Assembly (NCBI GenBank): GCA_016721875.1
Contig: JADKHG010000008.1
Location: forward strand, 71,400 to 135,399
Source: Sphingomonadales bacterium
GTDB lineage: Bacteria > Pseudomonadota > Alphaproteobacteria > Sphingomonadales > Sphingomonadaceae
Direction of reading: 5' to 3'
Length of the DNA: 64,000 nt
The notes below the pieces were generated by a model. That model searched no databases. It worked only from the letters and a program-made list of their open reading frames with translations, and was not told the DNA's origin. Of this stretch, positions 25,962 to 34,409 are shown one piece after another (within the stretch, counting starts at the first letter, position 1; each line of letters starts with the position of its first letter). The position numbers and the translations under genes are program-made.

Positions 25962-26900
25962 TTACCCCAGTCCGGCAAGTGCGACCTTCGCATCTTCGCA
26001 ATCGCGCCCGATCTGTTCCATCAACGCGTCGAGGCCGTCATATTTCGCCTCGGGCCGCAGGAAGGCGTGGAATTCGACTTCGATGCTCTGGCCATACAGG
26101 TCACCGTCAAAGTCAAAGAAATGCGGTTCGAGCAATTCCTTGGGCGGATCGAATTGCGGACGGATGCCGAGGTTGGCGGCGCCATCGAGCACGCGGCCAT
26201 CTGGCATTTTTCCGCGCACGGCATAGACGCCGTAGCGCGGGCGGAGGTAATGGCCCATGTCGATATTGGCAGTGGGAAAACCCAATTTGCGGCCATTTTT
26301 GTCGCCATGCTGGACCACGCCTTCGACCGCAAAGGGGCGGGTGAGCAGTTGGTTGGCGGTTGCGCAGTCGCCCGCTTTCAGTGCGTCACGAATTCGGCTG
26401 GAGGAGATAACGCCTCCTTCATCACGCACCGGACCTACTGCGGTCGAAGTTAGCCCTACTTCGGCGCCGCGTTCCTGCAAAACGGATATGTTGCCGCCGC
26501 GACCCTTACCAAAGGTGAAGTCTTCGCCCGTCACCACGCCCGACAGACCAAGCCGTTCAACGAGCAGCTTGGCAATGAAATCCTCCGCCGTGGTGTTGGC
26601 GAGTTCAGCGTCAAATTCAAACACCAGCATCGCATCGGCACCCGCTGCCTCGAACAACCGTTGCCGCTGGTTGAGCGTGGTCAGGCGAAAGGGCGGTACA
26701 TGTGGCGCAAAATAGCGGACTGGGTGCGGATCGAACGTCGCAATAATCGCCGGCTTGCCTGCTGCCTTTGCCTGGGCGATGGCTTCCCCGGCCACTGCTT
26801 GATGACCAAGGTGGAAGCCGTCGAAATTGCCCAATGCGGCAATCCCTCCGTGTAGATGGGCAGGGATGGGATCGCGGGCGTTGAGGATTGGGATGGTCAT
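25962..26900 (-). CDS. ribF: Bifunctional riboflavin kinase/FAD synthetase
   Basis: A 312-residue enzyme that phosphorylates riboflavin to FMN and adenylylates FMN to FAD. N-terminal adenylyltransferase motifs: ALGNFDGFHLGHQAV (HxGH type), GEDFTFGKGRGG and ISSSRIRDAL; the C-terminal kinase domain has the GFPTANIDM motif and RYGVYAVRG. Its ATG overlaps the stop of the dipeptidase gene (ATGA), so the folA-dipeptidase-ribF group is one operon. The products support flavoproteins in this window such as EtfAB and UbiH. Confidence 0.95.
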   Translation of the reverse strand: MTIPILNARDPIPAHLHGGIAALGNFDGFHLGHQAVAGEAIAQAKAAGKPAIIATFDPHPVRYFAPHVPPFRLTTLNQRQRLFEAAGADAMLVFEFDAELANTTAEDFIAKLLVERLGLSGVVTGEDFTFGKGRGGNISVLQERGAEVGLTSTAVGPVRDEGGVISSSRIRDALKAGDCATANQLLTRPFAVEGVVQHGDKNGRKLGFPTANIDMGHYLRPRYGVYAVRGKMPDGRVLDGAANLGIRPQFDPPKELLEPHFFDFDGDLYGQSIEVEFHAFLRPEAKYDGLDALMEQIGRDCEDAKVALAGLG

Positions 26901-28117
26901 GCGCTAGGTCGGGCCGCCATCGGCTGCAACCCATCGCGCAAAACCCTCACCGCATTGCCACCCATCGCCGCCCGAATTTCATCCGGCGTGAATCCGGCAT
27001 CGAGCAAAGCCTGCGTCACCTGCACCAGCTTCGACGTGTCGAACCGCACCGTGGTCGCGCCGTCATAGTCGCTGCCCAGCGCGACATGCTGGATGCCGAC
27101 CAAATCACGCACATGCTTCATCGCGGCGGCAATCGCTTTGGGCGAGGTGTCGCACACCGCAGCATCCCAATAGCCGATGCCGATAATTCCGCCGGTCGCC
27201 GCGACGCCGCGGATATGCTCGTCAGACAGGTTGCGGTTGACCTTACAAGTCGCCTGCACGCCTCCATGGCTGGAGACGACTGGGCGGCGAGCCATGGCCA
27301 AAATCTCGGTCACGCATTGGCGGCTGCAATGCGCGATATCGACGATCATGCCCTTCGTTTCCATCCGCTGGATGATGTCGCGACCAAAGGGGGTGAGACC
27401 GCCCTTTTTCAGACCGTGCATCGATCCGGCGAGCTCATTGTCAAAAAAATGGGTGAGGCCCGCCATGCGGAAGCCGGCTTTGTAAAGCTTGTCGAGATTT
27501 TCGGCCTTGCCTTCCAGGTTTTGCAGGCCTTCGATCGTCAGCAGGGCGCCTCGAATTCCTTCATGCGGTGCGATATTCTGACTGTGATCAGCGACCCAGA
27601 CCAGATCTTTGGAAGTTGAAATAACGTTCCATCCCGGCTCGTAGCCATTGTCCTGATACCGATTTTGAATTTTGAGCGCGGCCTGTTTCAGTTTTTCAGC
27701 ATGAAACAGTGAGCGCTCCAGCAACGAATTCCATGTCTTTATTGGCTGTAACTGTGCGATTGTCAGAAGTGTGATGTTATCGGTGTCATCGCCATTGCTA
27801 TCGTAATTCTGGCCTTTCGGCGTCTTTGTAACCGAAGAGAATAATTGAATTGCCACATTCCCCTCTGCCAAACGCTCGAAGTCTACATGTCCGCGTGTCG
27901 CACGTTCCGTCAAATCACGCTTCCACATCAGCGTGTCCGAATGCAGATCGACAATCGTCAGCGTCTTGTGCAGTGCGATGGCCTCGGCGCTCACCTTGGG
28001 CAGCGGCTTGCCATCGACCTTGTTCATCGATTTCTCGATCATGCCGGGGCCGAGGGTAAAAAAGCCCACGGCACCCACGATCAGCAGCAGCACCAGAGCG
28101 TAAAGAAATTTGCGCAT
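26897..28117 (-). CDS. Membrane dipeptidase (renal dipeptidase family, M19)
   Basis: About 406 residues. A signal-anchor covers residues 3-20 (FLYALVLLLIVGAVGFFTLG), so the enzyme is periplasmic or membrane-tethered. M19 metallopeptidase motifs: TIVDLHSDTLMW (HxD metal ligands), ALLTIEGLQNLEG (bridging Glu), GLTHFFDNE, VDIAHCSRQCV (His), PVVSSHGGVQA (His) and the late GSDYDGA. The start at 28117 has GGAGG just upstream; a longer frame to 28207 overlaps folA and is not preferred. Its stop overlaps the ribF start. Substrate is probably a cell-wall or other D,L-dipeptide. Confidence 0.9.
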   Translation of the reverse strand: MRKFLYALVLLLIVGAVGFFTLGPGMIEKSMNKVDGKPLPKVSAEAIALHKTLTIVDLHSDTLMWKRDLTERATRGHVDFERLAEGNVAIQLFSSVTKTPKGQNYDSNGDDTDNITLLTIAQLQPIKTWNSLLERSLFHAEKLKQAALKIQNRYQDNGYEPGWNVISTSKDLVWVADHSQNIAPHEGIRGALLTIEGLQNLEGKAENLDKLYKAGFRMAGLTHFFDNELAGSMHGLKKGGLTPFGRDIIQRMETKGMIVDIAHCSRQCVTEILAMARRPVVSSHGGVQATCKVNRNLSDEHIRGVAATGGIIGIGYWDAAVCDTSPKAIAAAMKHVRDLVGIQHVALGSDYDGATTVRFDTSKLVQVTQALLDAGFTPDEIRAAMGGNAVRVLRDGLQPMAARPSA

Positions 28118-28125
28118 AATCCCTC

Positions 28126-28614
28126 CTATTTGCGCAGCAGCGTCACAAAGGCAAAAGCTGGCTGGCCATTTTCCGCCGGATGCTCTTCGCGCGTTTCTTC
28201 GTGCCACTGTTCGCGATCAAACGCTTCCAGCACGGTGTCGCCTTCAGGTTCTGCCGCGATTTCGGTGATTTCGATCCGGTCGGCGAGCGGCAGGAACAGC
28301 CGGTAGATTTCCGCGCCACCGATAATGCAGACATGCGGCGCGTTGGCCAGCTTCAGTGCGGCTTCTGGCGAATGTGCGATTTCTGCGCCTTCCTCGGCCC
28401 AGTCGGGGTCGCGGGTCAACACAATATGCCGCCGTCCGTCGAGCAGCCCGGGCAGGCTGTCAAAGGTTTTGCGCCCCATTATCATCGGGCGACCCTTGGT
28501 CAATTGCTTGAAATGGCGAAGGTCTGCGGGCAGGTGCCAAGGCATGCCGGCGCCGCTGCCAATAACCCCATTTGCGGCACGTGCGAGTATCATGATGATT
28601 TCGGGGTGATTCAT
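28126..28614 (-). CDS. folA: Dihydrofolate reductase
   Basis: A 162-residue NADPH-dependent enzyme regenerating tetrahydrofolate. The N-terminal IILARAANGVIGSGAGMPWHLPADLRHFKQL, split here as ILARAANGVIG and MPWHLPADLRHFK, is diagnostic, with the catalytic Asp/Glu position in LPADLRHF. GRKTFDSL and IGGAEIYRLF are the NADPH-binding segments. It is nine bases upstream of the dipeptidase gene on the same strand. No thyA gene precedes it within the window; purK lies upstream on the same strand. Confidence 0.95.
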   Translation of the reverse strand: MNHPEIIMILARAANGVIGSGAGMPWHLPADLRHFKQLTKGRPMIMGRKTFDSLPGLLDGRRHIVLTRDPDWAEEGAEIAHSPEAALKLANAPHVCIIGGAEIYRLFLPLADRIEITEIAAEPEGDTVLEAFDREQWHEETREEHPAENGQPAFAFVTLLRK

Positions 28615-28651
28615 GGCTAACCCGATGCCTTATTGCCGCGCGCTATACAAG

Positions 28652-29722
28652 TCAGCGATATAGTCTGGTGACATGCCCCATCTTGCGCCCCGGCTTTGGC
28701 GAGCCCTTTCCATAGAGATGGACATGGGCGTCATCGTCGTCGAACAGCGCGCGCCAGTTGGCGGAATCTTCGCCGATCAGATTGTCCATCTCTACCCGGT
28801 CATAAACCGTGGCAGTGGCGCCCAGCGGCAATTCACAGACCGCGCGGATATGATTTTCAAACTGGCTGGTGACCGCACCTTCGATGGTCCAATGGCCGCT
28901 ATTGTGGACGCGCGGGGCCATTTCGTTGAAAATCGGGCCGTCGGCGGTCGCGAAAAATTCGCAGGTCAGTACGCCGACATATTCAAGTTCGTCGGCAATT
29001 GCTGCGGCCAGGGTGCGCGCCTCGGCGCATTGGCTTTCGATTAGCGGACCCGCAGGCAGGCTGGACCGCGCCAATATGCCGCCTTCGTGCCGGTTGCGCG
29101 GGCAATCCCAGCTGCGGATTTCGCCATTGCCGCTGCGCACTAGAATGACCGAGAATTCGGTATCGAACTGGATCATCCGTTCGGCGATGACCGCATTGCG
29201 GCCCAGCTGATGCCAGGCTTCGGAAATGTCAGCCGGATCATTGACCCGGACCTGACCTTTTCCATCATAGCCCATGCGGATCGTCTTCAGGATTGCAGGA
29301 AAACCAACCTTCTCCAGCGCGCCGCCGACTTCCTGACGATCACCTGCAATTTCAAAAGGTGCCGTGCGTCCGCCAAGCCGAACCGCGAACAATTTTTCCT
29401 CAACACGGTCTTGCGCAATTTCCAGCGCACGCAGGCCGGGGCGGATCGGCACCTGCGATCCAATAACCTTCAGCGGCCCGACAGGCACATTTTCAAATTC
29501 ATAGGTCACGACATCGCATGCCTTGGCAAATGCCATCAGCGCATCCATGTCGTCATAGGCGGCGCAAGTGAAGTCGGCTGCGACTTCGGCGGCCACCGAA
29601 TCGGACTCAGGCGCGTAGATATGGCAGCGATAGCCCATTTGCGCGGCGGCAATGGCGAGCATCCGGCCCAATTGGCCGCCGCCAACAATGCCGATGGTCG
29701 CACCGGGCGCGAGCGCCTTCAT
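28652..29722 (-). CDS. purK: N5-carboxyaminoimidazole ribonucleotide synthase
   Basis: A 356-residue ATP-grasp enzyme that carboxylates AIR to N5-CAIR in purine synthesis. It begins IGIVGGGQLGRMLAIAAAQMG and has YEFENVP, GYDGKGQVRV (ATP-binding loop), CEFFATADGPIFNEMAPRVHNSGHWT (metal and substrate site) and a terminal HLYGKGSPKPGRKMGH. Its ATG overlaps the purE stop (ATGA region at 29719-29722), giving the standard purE-purK pair; purE is translated first. Confidence 0.96.
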   Translation of the reverse strand: MKALAPGATIGIVGGGQLGRMLAIAAAQMGYRCHIYAPESDSVAAEVAADFTCAAYDDMDALMAFAKACDVVTYEFENVPVGPLKVIGSQVPIRPGLRALEIAQDRVEEKLFAVRLGGRTAPFEIAGDRQEVGGALEKVGFPAILKTIRMGYDGKGQVRVNDPADISEAWHQLGRNAVIAERMIQFDTEFSVILVRSGNGEIRSWDCPRNRHEGGILARSSLPAGPLIESQCAEARTLAAAIADELEYVGVLTCEFFATADGPIFNEMAPRVHNSGHWTIEGAVTSQFENHIRAVCELPLGATATVYDRVEMDNLIGEDSANWRALFDDDDAHVHLYGKGSPKPGRKMGHVTRLYR

Positions 29723-30207
29723 TCGGGTGTCTCACCAACCGCAGCAGTCTGTTTCGCACGCCATGCATCAAGCCGCTCAGCAAGTGCGGGATCGTTGTTG
29801 GCGAGCATGGCCGCTGCAAGCAAAGCAGCGTTCACCGCGCCTGCCTTGCCAATCGCCAGCGTGCCAACGGGAATGCCTGCGGGCATCTGCACAATCGACA
29901 ACAGGCTGTCCATTCCGTCCAGTGCCTTGGATTGCACAGGCACGCCCAGCACCGGCAGCCGCGTCATCGAGGCAGTCATGCCCGGCAAATGCGCGGCACC
30001 GCCAGCACCCGCAATGATGCATTTCAGCCCACGTTCTGCAGCGCCTTTGGCATAATCATACAGCCGGTCGGGCGTGCGGTGCGCCGACACCACCTTACAT
30101 TCGTGCGGCACATGCAATTCTGCTAGCACCGCCGACGCATCGCGCATCGTTTCCCAGTCGGAACGACTGCCCATGATGATGCCGACTATCGGGGTCTGAT
30201 CGGTCAC
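29719..30207 (-). CDS. purE: N5-carboxyaminoimidazole ribonucleotide mutase
   Basis: A 162-residue enzyme converting N5-CAIR to CAIR. Motifs: VGIIMGSRSDWETMRDA, VVSAHRTPDRLYDYA with the catalytic His, IIAGAGGAAHLPGM, and PVQSKALDGMDSLLSIVQMPAGIPV. The frame is open further to 30312, but GTG 30207 (TDQTPIVGI) is chosen because it gives normal length and has AGGGACAG upstream. It diverges from the GGDEF gene. Confidence 0.95.
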   Translation of the reverse strand: MTDQTPIVGIIMGSRSDWETMRDASAVLAELHVPHECKVVSAHRTPDRLYDYAKGAAERGLKCIIAGAGGAAHLPGMTASMTRLPVLGVPVQSKALDGMDSLLSIVQMPAGIPVGTLAIGKAGAVNAALLAAAMLANNDPALAERLDAWRAKQTAAVGETPE

Positions 30208-30384
30208 ACTCTGTCCCTGTTGCAATGATATGAGAAGGTTCTCTAGCGGCGGGTTTCCTGTGCTGCAATTGCCGGTGAGCAAATTCTCATGACGCAGCGT
30301 CCAATATGTCAAAATAGGTAAACAGTTGCTTCATTACGCCAATTGTTGTTGAAGGCCAAAAAAATAGAGCGCTAACCGGGTCGC

Positions 30385-30978
30385 ATGTTGGAAACCGGGG
30401 CGACGATGAATCAGAATGACGACGAGCGATCCGGCGCCTCGCATGAGGAACTGGAGCACGAGAACCAGTTGCTTAAGGCAAGGCTTGCAGAGCTTGAACA
30501 GTTGGTGACAGCGGACACGCTGACGCCGCTGTACAATCGCCGCCATTTTTTCGAGACGCTCGATCGCTGGTGTGGGCGGGTGGAGCGCTATGGCGGCAGC
30601 TATGGTTTGGTGTTTTGTGATGTCGATCGATTCAAGCTTATCAATGACCAATATGGCCATTGTGCAGGCGACGCCGTGCTGGTCGCGGTCGCCAACGCGC
30701 TGGCAAGTGCGATCCGCAAATCCGACATTGCGGCGCGCGTGGGCGGCGACGAATTCGCCATATTGCTCGATACGATTGATGCTGAAACCGTCGTGCAAAA
30801 GGCAGAGGCTGTTCGCGCATTGCTAACTGAACTGCCAGTCGAGGCAGGCGACAACCGCTTCACGGTGTCGGCCTCGGTCGGTCATGCGGTGATTGAAAAA
30901 GGAATGACCCCGGCGCAGATTCTCAACATCGCCGACAGCGCGATGTATCTGGAGAAACGCGCGAAATATCCTGAGTGA
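30385..30978 (+). CDS. Diguanylate cyclase (GGDEF domain)
   Basis: A 197-residue cytosolic protein. Residues 18-43 form a short coiled coil (EELEHENQLLKARLAELEQL), followed by a complete GGDEF domain: DTLTPLYNRRHFFE, YGLVFCDVDRFKLINDQYGH with metal ligands, and an intact RVGGDEFAILL active site, so it should make cyclic di-GMP. No RxxD inhibitory site stands out four residues before GGDEF. No sensor domain is fused; the coiled coil may drive dimerisation. A possible downstream user is the NfrB-like glycosyltransferase cluster at 40.4-44.4 kb, but that is inference. Confidence 0.9.
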   Translation: MLETGATMNQNDDERSGASHEELEHENQLLKARLAELEQLVTADTLTPLYNRRHFFETLDRWCGRVERYGGSYGLVFCDVDRFKLINDQYGHCAGDAVLVAVANALASAIRKSDIAARVGGDEFAILLDTIDAETVVQKAEAVRALLTELPVEAGDNRFTVSASVGHAVIEKGMTPAQILNIADSAMYLEKRAKYPE

Positions 30979-30989
30979 GGTAGTCTTCG

Positions 30990-31105
30990 CCCCTCCCCCT
31001 CGTGGGGAGGGGTTGGGGTGGGGGCCAGCCGCGTCGGCGGCTGAATAGTTGTTGCGTCGCTGCGCGCCGCGCCCCCTCCCTAACCCTCCCCACAAGGGGG
31101 AGGGG
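30990..31105. repeat. MITE/REP-like element, intergenic copy of the ileS repeat
   Basis: About 116 bases. The left part CCCCTCCCCCTCGTGGGGAG and the inner CAGCCGCGTCGGCGGCTG match the element at 22988-23124; the right end is CCTCCCCACAAGGGGGAGG. It lies between the GGDEF gene and gpmA, which converge on it, so it may double as a transcription-stopping structure. Confidence 0.75.
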
Positions 31106-31138
31106 ATTCCACTTGATGGCCGGGAGGGGTGTTTCCCC

Positions 31139-31825
31139 TCACCGCTCCGACAGATAATAGCGCTCCACCGCGTTCAGGACATCATCCAGTTCATAGACAA
31201 TCGGCTGGCCGGTCGGGATTTCCAGCCCGGTTATATCCGCGTCCGAAATCCCCGACAAATGCTTGACCAGCGCGCGCAGGCTGTTGCCGTGGGCGGCGAT
31301 GATCACAGTCTTCCCGGCCCTTAATTCCGGCGCAATCGTGCTTTCATAATAAGGCAGCACACGGGCAATCGTGTCTTTCAAACTTTCGCTGCTGGGGATC
31401 GCGATCCCGGCATAGCGCGGGTCGGATGACAGGTCATAGGGCGAATCGGCCTCCAGCGGCGGCGGCGGAATATCAAAGCTGCGGCGCCAGATTTTGACCT
31501 GGTCTTCGCCATGTTTGGCCGCTGTCTCTGCCTTGTCGAGTCCGGTAAGCCCGCCATAATGGCGTTCGTTGAGCTGCCAGTTCTTGGTCACCGGCAACCA
31601 GAGGCGGCCCATCGCCTCTAACGCAAGATTGAGCGTTTTGATCGCGCGGGTCTGCACGCTGGTGAAGCCGATATCGGGAGCGATGCCCTTTTCTTTCATC
31701 AGTTCGCCCGCAGCCCAAGCCTCGGCCGCGCCCTTTTCCGTGACATTGACATCCCACCAACCAGTAAAGCGGTTTTCCAGATTCCATTGTGACTGGCCGT
31801 GACGGATGAGGATGAGCTTGGGCAT
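31139..31825 (-). CDS. gpmA: 2,3-bisphosphoglycerate-dependent phosphoglycerate mutase
   Basis: A 228-residue glycolytic enzyme. It starts MPKLILIRHGQSQWN with the phosphohistidine RHG motif, has NRFTGWWDVNVTEKG, NERHYGGLTGLDK, a SESLKDTIARVLPYYE segment and the second catalytic His in IIAAHGNSLRALVKHL. The start at 31825 gives the family N-terminus; the frame continues to 31924 but without similarity. It is 65 bases downstream of the membrane protein gene on the same strand. Confidence 0.95.
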   Translation of the reverse strand: MPKLILIRHGQSQWNLENRFTGWWDVNVTEKGAAEAWAAGELMKEKGIAPDIGFTSVQTRAIKTLNLALEAMGRLWLPVTKNWQLNERHYGGLTGLDKAETAAKHGEDQVKIWRRSFDIPPPPLEADSPYDLSSDPRYAGIAIPSSESLKDTIARVLPYYESTIAPELRAGKTVIIAAHGNSLRALVKHLSGISDADITGLEIPTGQPIVYELDDVLNAVERYYLSER

Positions 31826-31889
31826 GGGAGAGTCCTTGTAGCTTAACGTTGCGAGCGCGCTTAGGGCGCGTCGCTGCGCTGCGCAAGTC

Positions 31890-32507
31890 TCAGGCCAGTC
31901 CCAGCATCGCAAGCAGGCCGTCATAATAGGCGCGATATTCAGGCTTGATCGACACAGGATAAAGCCAGCCGCCGAAACTCGCCCAATAGGTCAAGACTAC
32001 CGGCACTGCACCCCATGCGGCGATGCGTGCGGCGCGGTCTTGCCCGCGAAAATGCAGGATTGCCCCCAGATGCGCGCCAACCGCCAGGACTGCGAATGCG
32101 TAATAGGGGTAGAACCACCACGCCATTTTCGGGTGGAGCAGCGGCCCCGAAACCCACCAGAAATTGGTATCAAGCCCTGCGCCATAACGGGTGTAAAGCG
32201 CAGCAGTGCTGTGGTTGATGATGAAATAGGCAAGGTAGAATCCGCTCGCCAGTTGCAGCTTTGCCCAGCCGCTTTTCCCCGGCTCGCGCCATCGGCGGAT
32301 GGCGAGGCGAATGCCAAGGCCGACCTGAAACAAAAGCGCCGCGATCAGCAGGGGTTCGATAAACGGGTTGCGGTAAATCCATTGCACAGATTTGAGCGCT
32401 GCATTGTGTGATTCTGGCCCGGCTAGCGCGAACAGGTGAATGGCCAGATGGCTGAACAGGAACAGCGCGATCAGACTTCCGGTGATGCGGTGCAATTTGC
32501 GGGTCAT
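31890..32507 (-). CDS. Small membrane protein with cytochrome-b-like helices
   Basis: About 205 residues with five hydrophobic segments. The N-terminus MTRKLHRITGSLIALFLFSHLAIHLFAL carries paired His in the first helix region, and further His occur in YFIINHSTAALY, PLLHPKMAWW and VGAHLGAILHF, suggesting heme ligation as in succinate-dehydrogenase cytochrome-b subunits. It is not clearly an SdhC. It is divergent from an Rrf2 regulator with 113 bases between them and a candidate operator in the gap, so control by that regulator is likely. ATG 32507 is preferred over 32525 to match typical length. Function unknown. Confidence 0.75.
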   Translation of the reverse strand: MTRKLHRITGSLIALFLFSHLAIHLFALAGPESHNAALKSVQWIYRNPFIEPLLIAALLFQVGLGIRLAIRRWREPGKSGWAKLQLASGFYLAYFIINHSTAALYTRYGAGLDTNFWWVSGPLLHPKMAWWFYPYYAFAVLAVGAHLGAILHFRGQDRAARIAAWGAVPVVLTYWASFGGWLYPVSIKPEYRAYYDGLLAMLGLA

Positions 32508-32552
32508 GCGCCTTTTCCCCTTCAATTATCATTGCCAAAACGAATCAATATA

Positions 32553-32565
32553 GATATTAAATATC
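32553..32565. promoter_or_regulatory. Candidate Rrf2 operator in the divergent gap
   Basis: GATAT-TAA-ATATC is an inverted repeat in the AT-rich part of the 113-base gap between the membrane protein and the Rrf2-family gene. It lies where promoters for both directions should be, so it fits autoregulation by the Rrf2 protein. Confidence 0.4.
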
Positions 32566-32620
32566 CGAATTGAATGCGCGCGGCAAGTCGAGGCAGTCAG
32601 CATAAGTCAGGTGGTTCTGG

Positions 32621-33130
32621 ATGAAGATGAACAAGGGAGTCGAATGGGCGGTCCATGCCTGCACCTTGCTTGCGCCCCTGGGGCAGGGCAGGGGGCTGAG
32701 CCTGTCCGCGCTCGCCGACTATCACGGCGTGCCGGTGCCCTATATGGCCAAGCAGATGCAGCTGCTCAGTAAGGCCGGAATCGTCAGCACCAGCCGCGGT
32801 CAGACCGGCGGCTACACGCTGGCCAAAGCCCCCGCCGAGATCAGCCTGTGGGATATCAAGCAAGCGGTCGATGGAGCCACCCCCGCCTTCCGCTGCACCG
32901 AAATCCGCCAGCAAGGGCCATGTGCGGTGCCGCGCAAGGATTGCAAAGCCCCTTGCGCCATCGCCGCCGCCTTCGCCCGCGCCGAAACCGCCTATCGGGA
33001 CTTGCTATGCTCCATCTCGCTCGTGGACCTAATGGCCGACGTCAGCGGCCATGCGAGTGCGCAGCATTTGGCCGACATTGTCGGCTGGTATCAGGACAAT
33101 GTGACGGTGTTGCCTGCTAAAAGTGGCTAA
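32621..33130 (+). CDS. Rrf2-family transcription regulator with a Cys cluster
   Basis: A 169-residue winged-helix regulator. The N-terminal helix-turn-helix (SLSALADYHGVPVPYMAKQMQLL) and wing (STSRGQTGGYTLAK) match Rrf2 proteins. Cys residues in FRCTEIR, GPCAVP, RKDCKAPC are spaced as expected for a 2Fe-2S or 4Fe-4S cluster, so iron-sulfur, nitric-oxide or redox sensing is likely. It is divergent from a cytochrome-b-like membrane protein. Its end overlaps the converging acetyltransferase gene by four bases. The exact subclass (NsrR, IscR, RirA) cannot be told by eye. Confidence 0.85.
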   Translation: MKMNKGVEWAVHACTLLAPLGQGRGLSLSALADYHGVPVPYMAKQMQLLSKAGIVSTSRGQTGGYTLAKAPAEISLWDIKQAVDGATPAFRCTEIRQQGPCAVPRKDCKAPCAIAAAFARAETAYRDLLCSISLVDLMADVSGHASAQHLADIVGWYQDNVTVLPAKSG

Positions 33131-33606
33131 AGCGCCAGAGTCATGAACCGGCTGAACGGGTCTTCCCTGTAATCGCCAAAGGGCGGGCAATAATCGAAGC
33201 CATAGCGCAGATAGAGCCCATGCGCGGCGTCGAAGACGGGACCTGAACCGGTTTCCAAACTCAGCCGCTGGTAACCGCGCGTCTTTGCCGTCACGATAAT
33301 ATGCTCGAGCATCGCCGCCGCCGCTCCTTTGCGGAGATGCGCTTCATGCGTGCGCATCGATTTGATCTCGCCATGCGCCGGGTCAAGTTCCTTCAGCGCA
33401 CCGCACCCCATCAGCTCGGCCTGTGCGCTATCATCGGTCCACACCGACCAGAAAGTCACCCCTGGTCCTTTCAGCCCTTCAAAATCGAGGAAATGGCAAC
33501 TGTCCTTCGGCGAATTGGCCAGCATGCCTGCGAAATGGATTTCGAGCAGTGCGCGGATTTCTGGGCCGGTTAGGTCGTCTTGGGTGATGGAGAATTGCTG
33601 AGACAT
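33127..33606 (-). CDS. GNAT-family N-acetyltransferase
   Basis: A 159-residue protein with the GNAT core: strand GCGALKELDPAHGEIKSMRT, the acetyl-CoA loop HLRKGAAAAMLEHI (RxGxGxxL-like), TRGYQRLSLETGSG and the final GFDYCPPFGDY. Substrate is unknown. The chosen start is MSQQFSI at 33606. It is last in a leftward group behind a TonB-domain protein and an M14 peptidase, nine bases apart, so may be co-transcribed with them. Closely similar proteins annotated as YedL/PsfE-type acetyltransferases exist widely; the call to family level is firm. Confidence 0.85.
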   Translation of the reverse strand: MSQQFSITQDDLTGPEIRALLEIHFAGMLANSPKDSCHFLDFEGLKGPGVTFWSVWTDDSAQAELMGCGALKELDPAHGEIKSMRTHEAHLRKGAAAAMLEHIIVTAKTRGYQRLSLETGSGPVFDAAHGLYLRYGFDYCPPFGDYREDPFSRFMTLAL

Positions 33607-33614
33607 GCTATGGT

Positions 33615-34409
33615 CTAGTCCCAATATAATGAGACGGTAAGGGAACCTTCGACTGCTTTCTTGGTCAGAAGATTAATTGCAGGCCGGACTGCCAGATTTT
33701 TCTTAAGCGAGTCGCAAATTAGCTTGTCCAGCGTGTCGTCCTTTGTTGGCGAATGCAGCGTGCATCCAGTTGCGGCACCTTCCGGGCTAACCCCGATAGC
33801 GGCTGCGATATAGCGAATATCGGGCGGCCTTTTGATGGTTGAATCGATCCCCGCAGTTGCCAATGTCGGCTGAACGGCAAGCGATGCTTGACGAATAGGA
33901 ATGGATACTTCCGCGCTAGGCGGCAAGGCCGTGTAAAATCTGGGGGCAAGTTCATAGCTGGCCCAAGCGTCATAACTTTTGCTTACTCGCTCACCATTTT
34001 CAGAGAGGGCTGGTATAAAGCGCGCATAACGGATCAGATGCGGACAAACATGCTGATTGAATGCCTCGATTTTGGCTGGCTCGATAATCTTGCATGCGGA
34101 CAGTTTACCGTCCAAGGCAATTGTAAGGCGAAGCCGGACGTCGGCTTCCTCGCCTGTAACAAAATTACCCGGGTAACGTCCCTTTTGCAGGTCGCCTGCT
34201 GGCCAATCAAACATCACCGGCCGATAAATTCCTGGCTCCGCACCGCGTTCTCTCTCTAGGTCCAGCCCCATTTGGGCACGGCGACTATTACCCTTTTTGT
34301 CGATCCATTCGCTGCCCATTTCGCCCTTTGGCTTTTTCTTCTCTGCAGCAAGTCCCGGTCCGGCTTGCATCAAGCTGACCAGAATTACGCTGTAGAGAAG
34401 TACCCTCAT
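33615..34409 (-). CDS. Exported TonB-C-terminal-like protein
   Basis: About 264 residues. Signal peptide MRVLLYSVILVSLMQAGPGLAA, then a Lys-rich linker and a domain with VRLRLTIALDGKLSACKII, FNQHVCPHLIRYARFIPAL and SYDAWASYEL, the pattern of the TonB C-terminal fold with a conserved Cys pair, as found in many sphingomonad secreted proteins. A second, partial repeat of the fold follows (PEGAATGCTLHS, DKLICDSLKKNLAVRPA, VEGSLTVSLYW). It has no membrane anchor besides the signal, so it is unlikely to energise transport as TonB does. Its ATG shares one base with the stop of the peptidase gene (TGATG), implying coupling. Confidence 0.75.
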   Translation of the reverse strand: MRVLLYSVILVSLMQAGPGLAAEKKKPKGEMGSEWIDKKGNSRRAQMGLDLERERGAEPGIYRPVMFDWPAGDLQKGRYPGNFVTGEEADVRLRLTIALDGKLSACKIIEPAKIEAFNQHVCPHLIRYARFIPALSENGERVSKSYDAWASYELAPRFYTALPPSAEVSIPIRQASLAVQPTLATAGIDSTIKRPPDIRYIAAAIGVSPEGAATGCTLHSPTKDDTLDKLICDSLKKNLAVRPAINLLTKKAVEGSLTVSLYWD

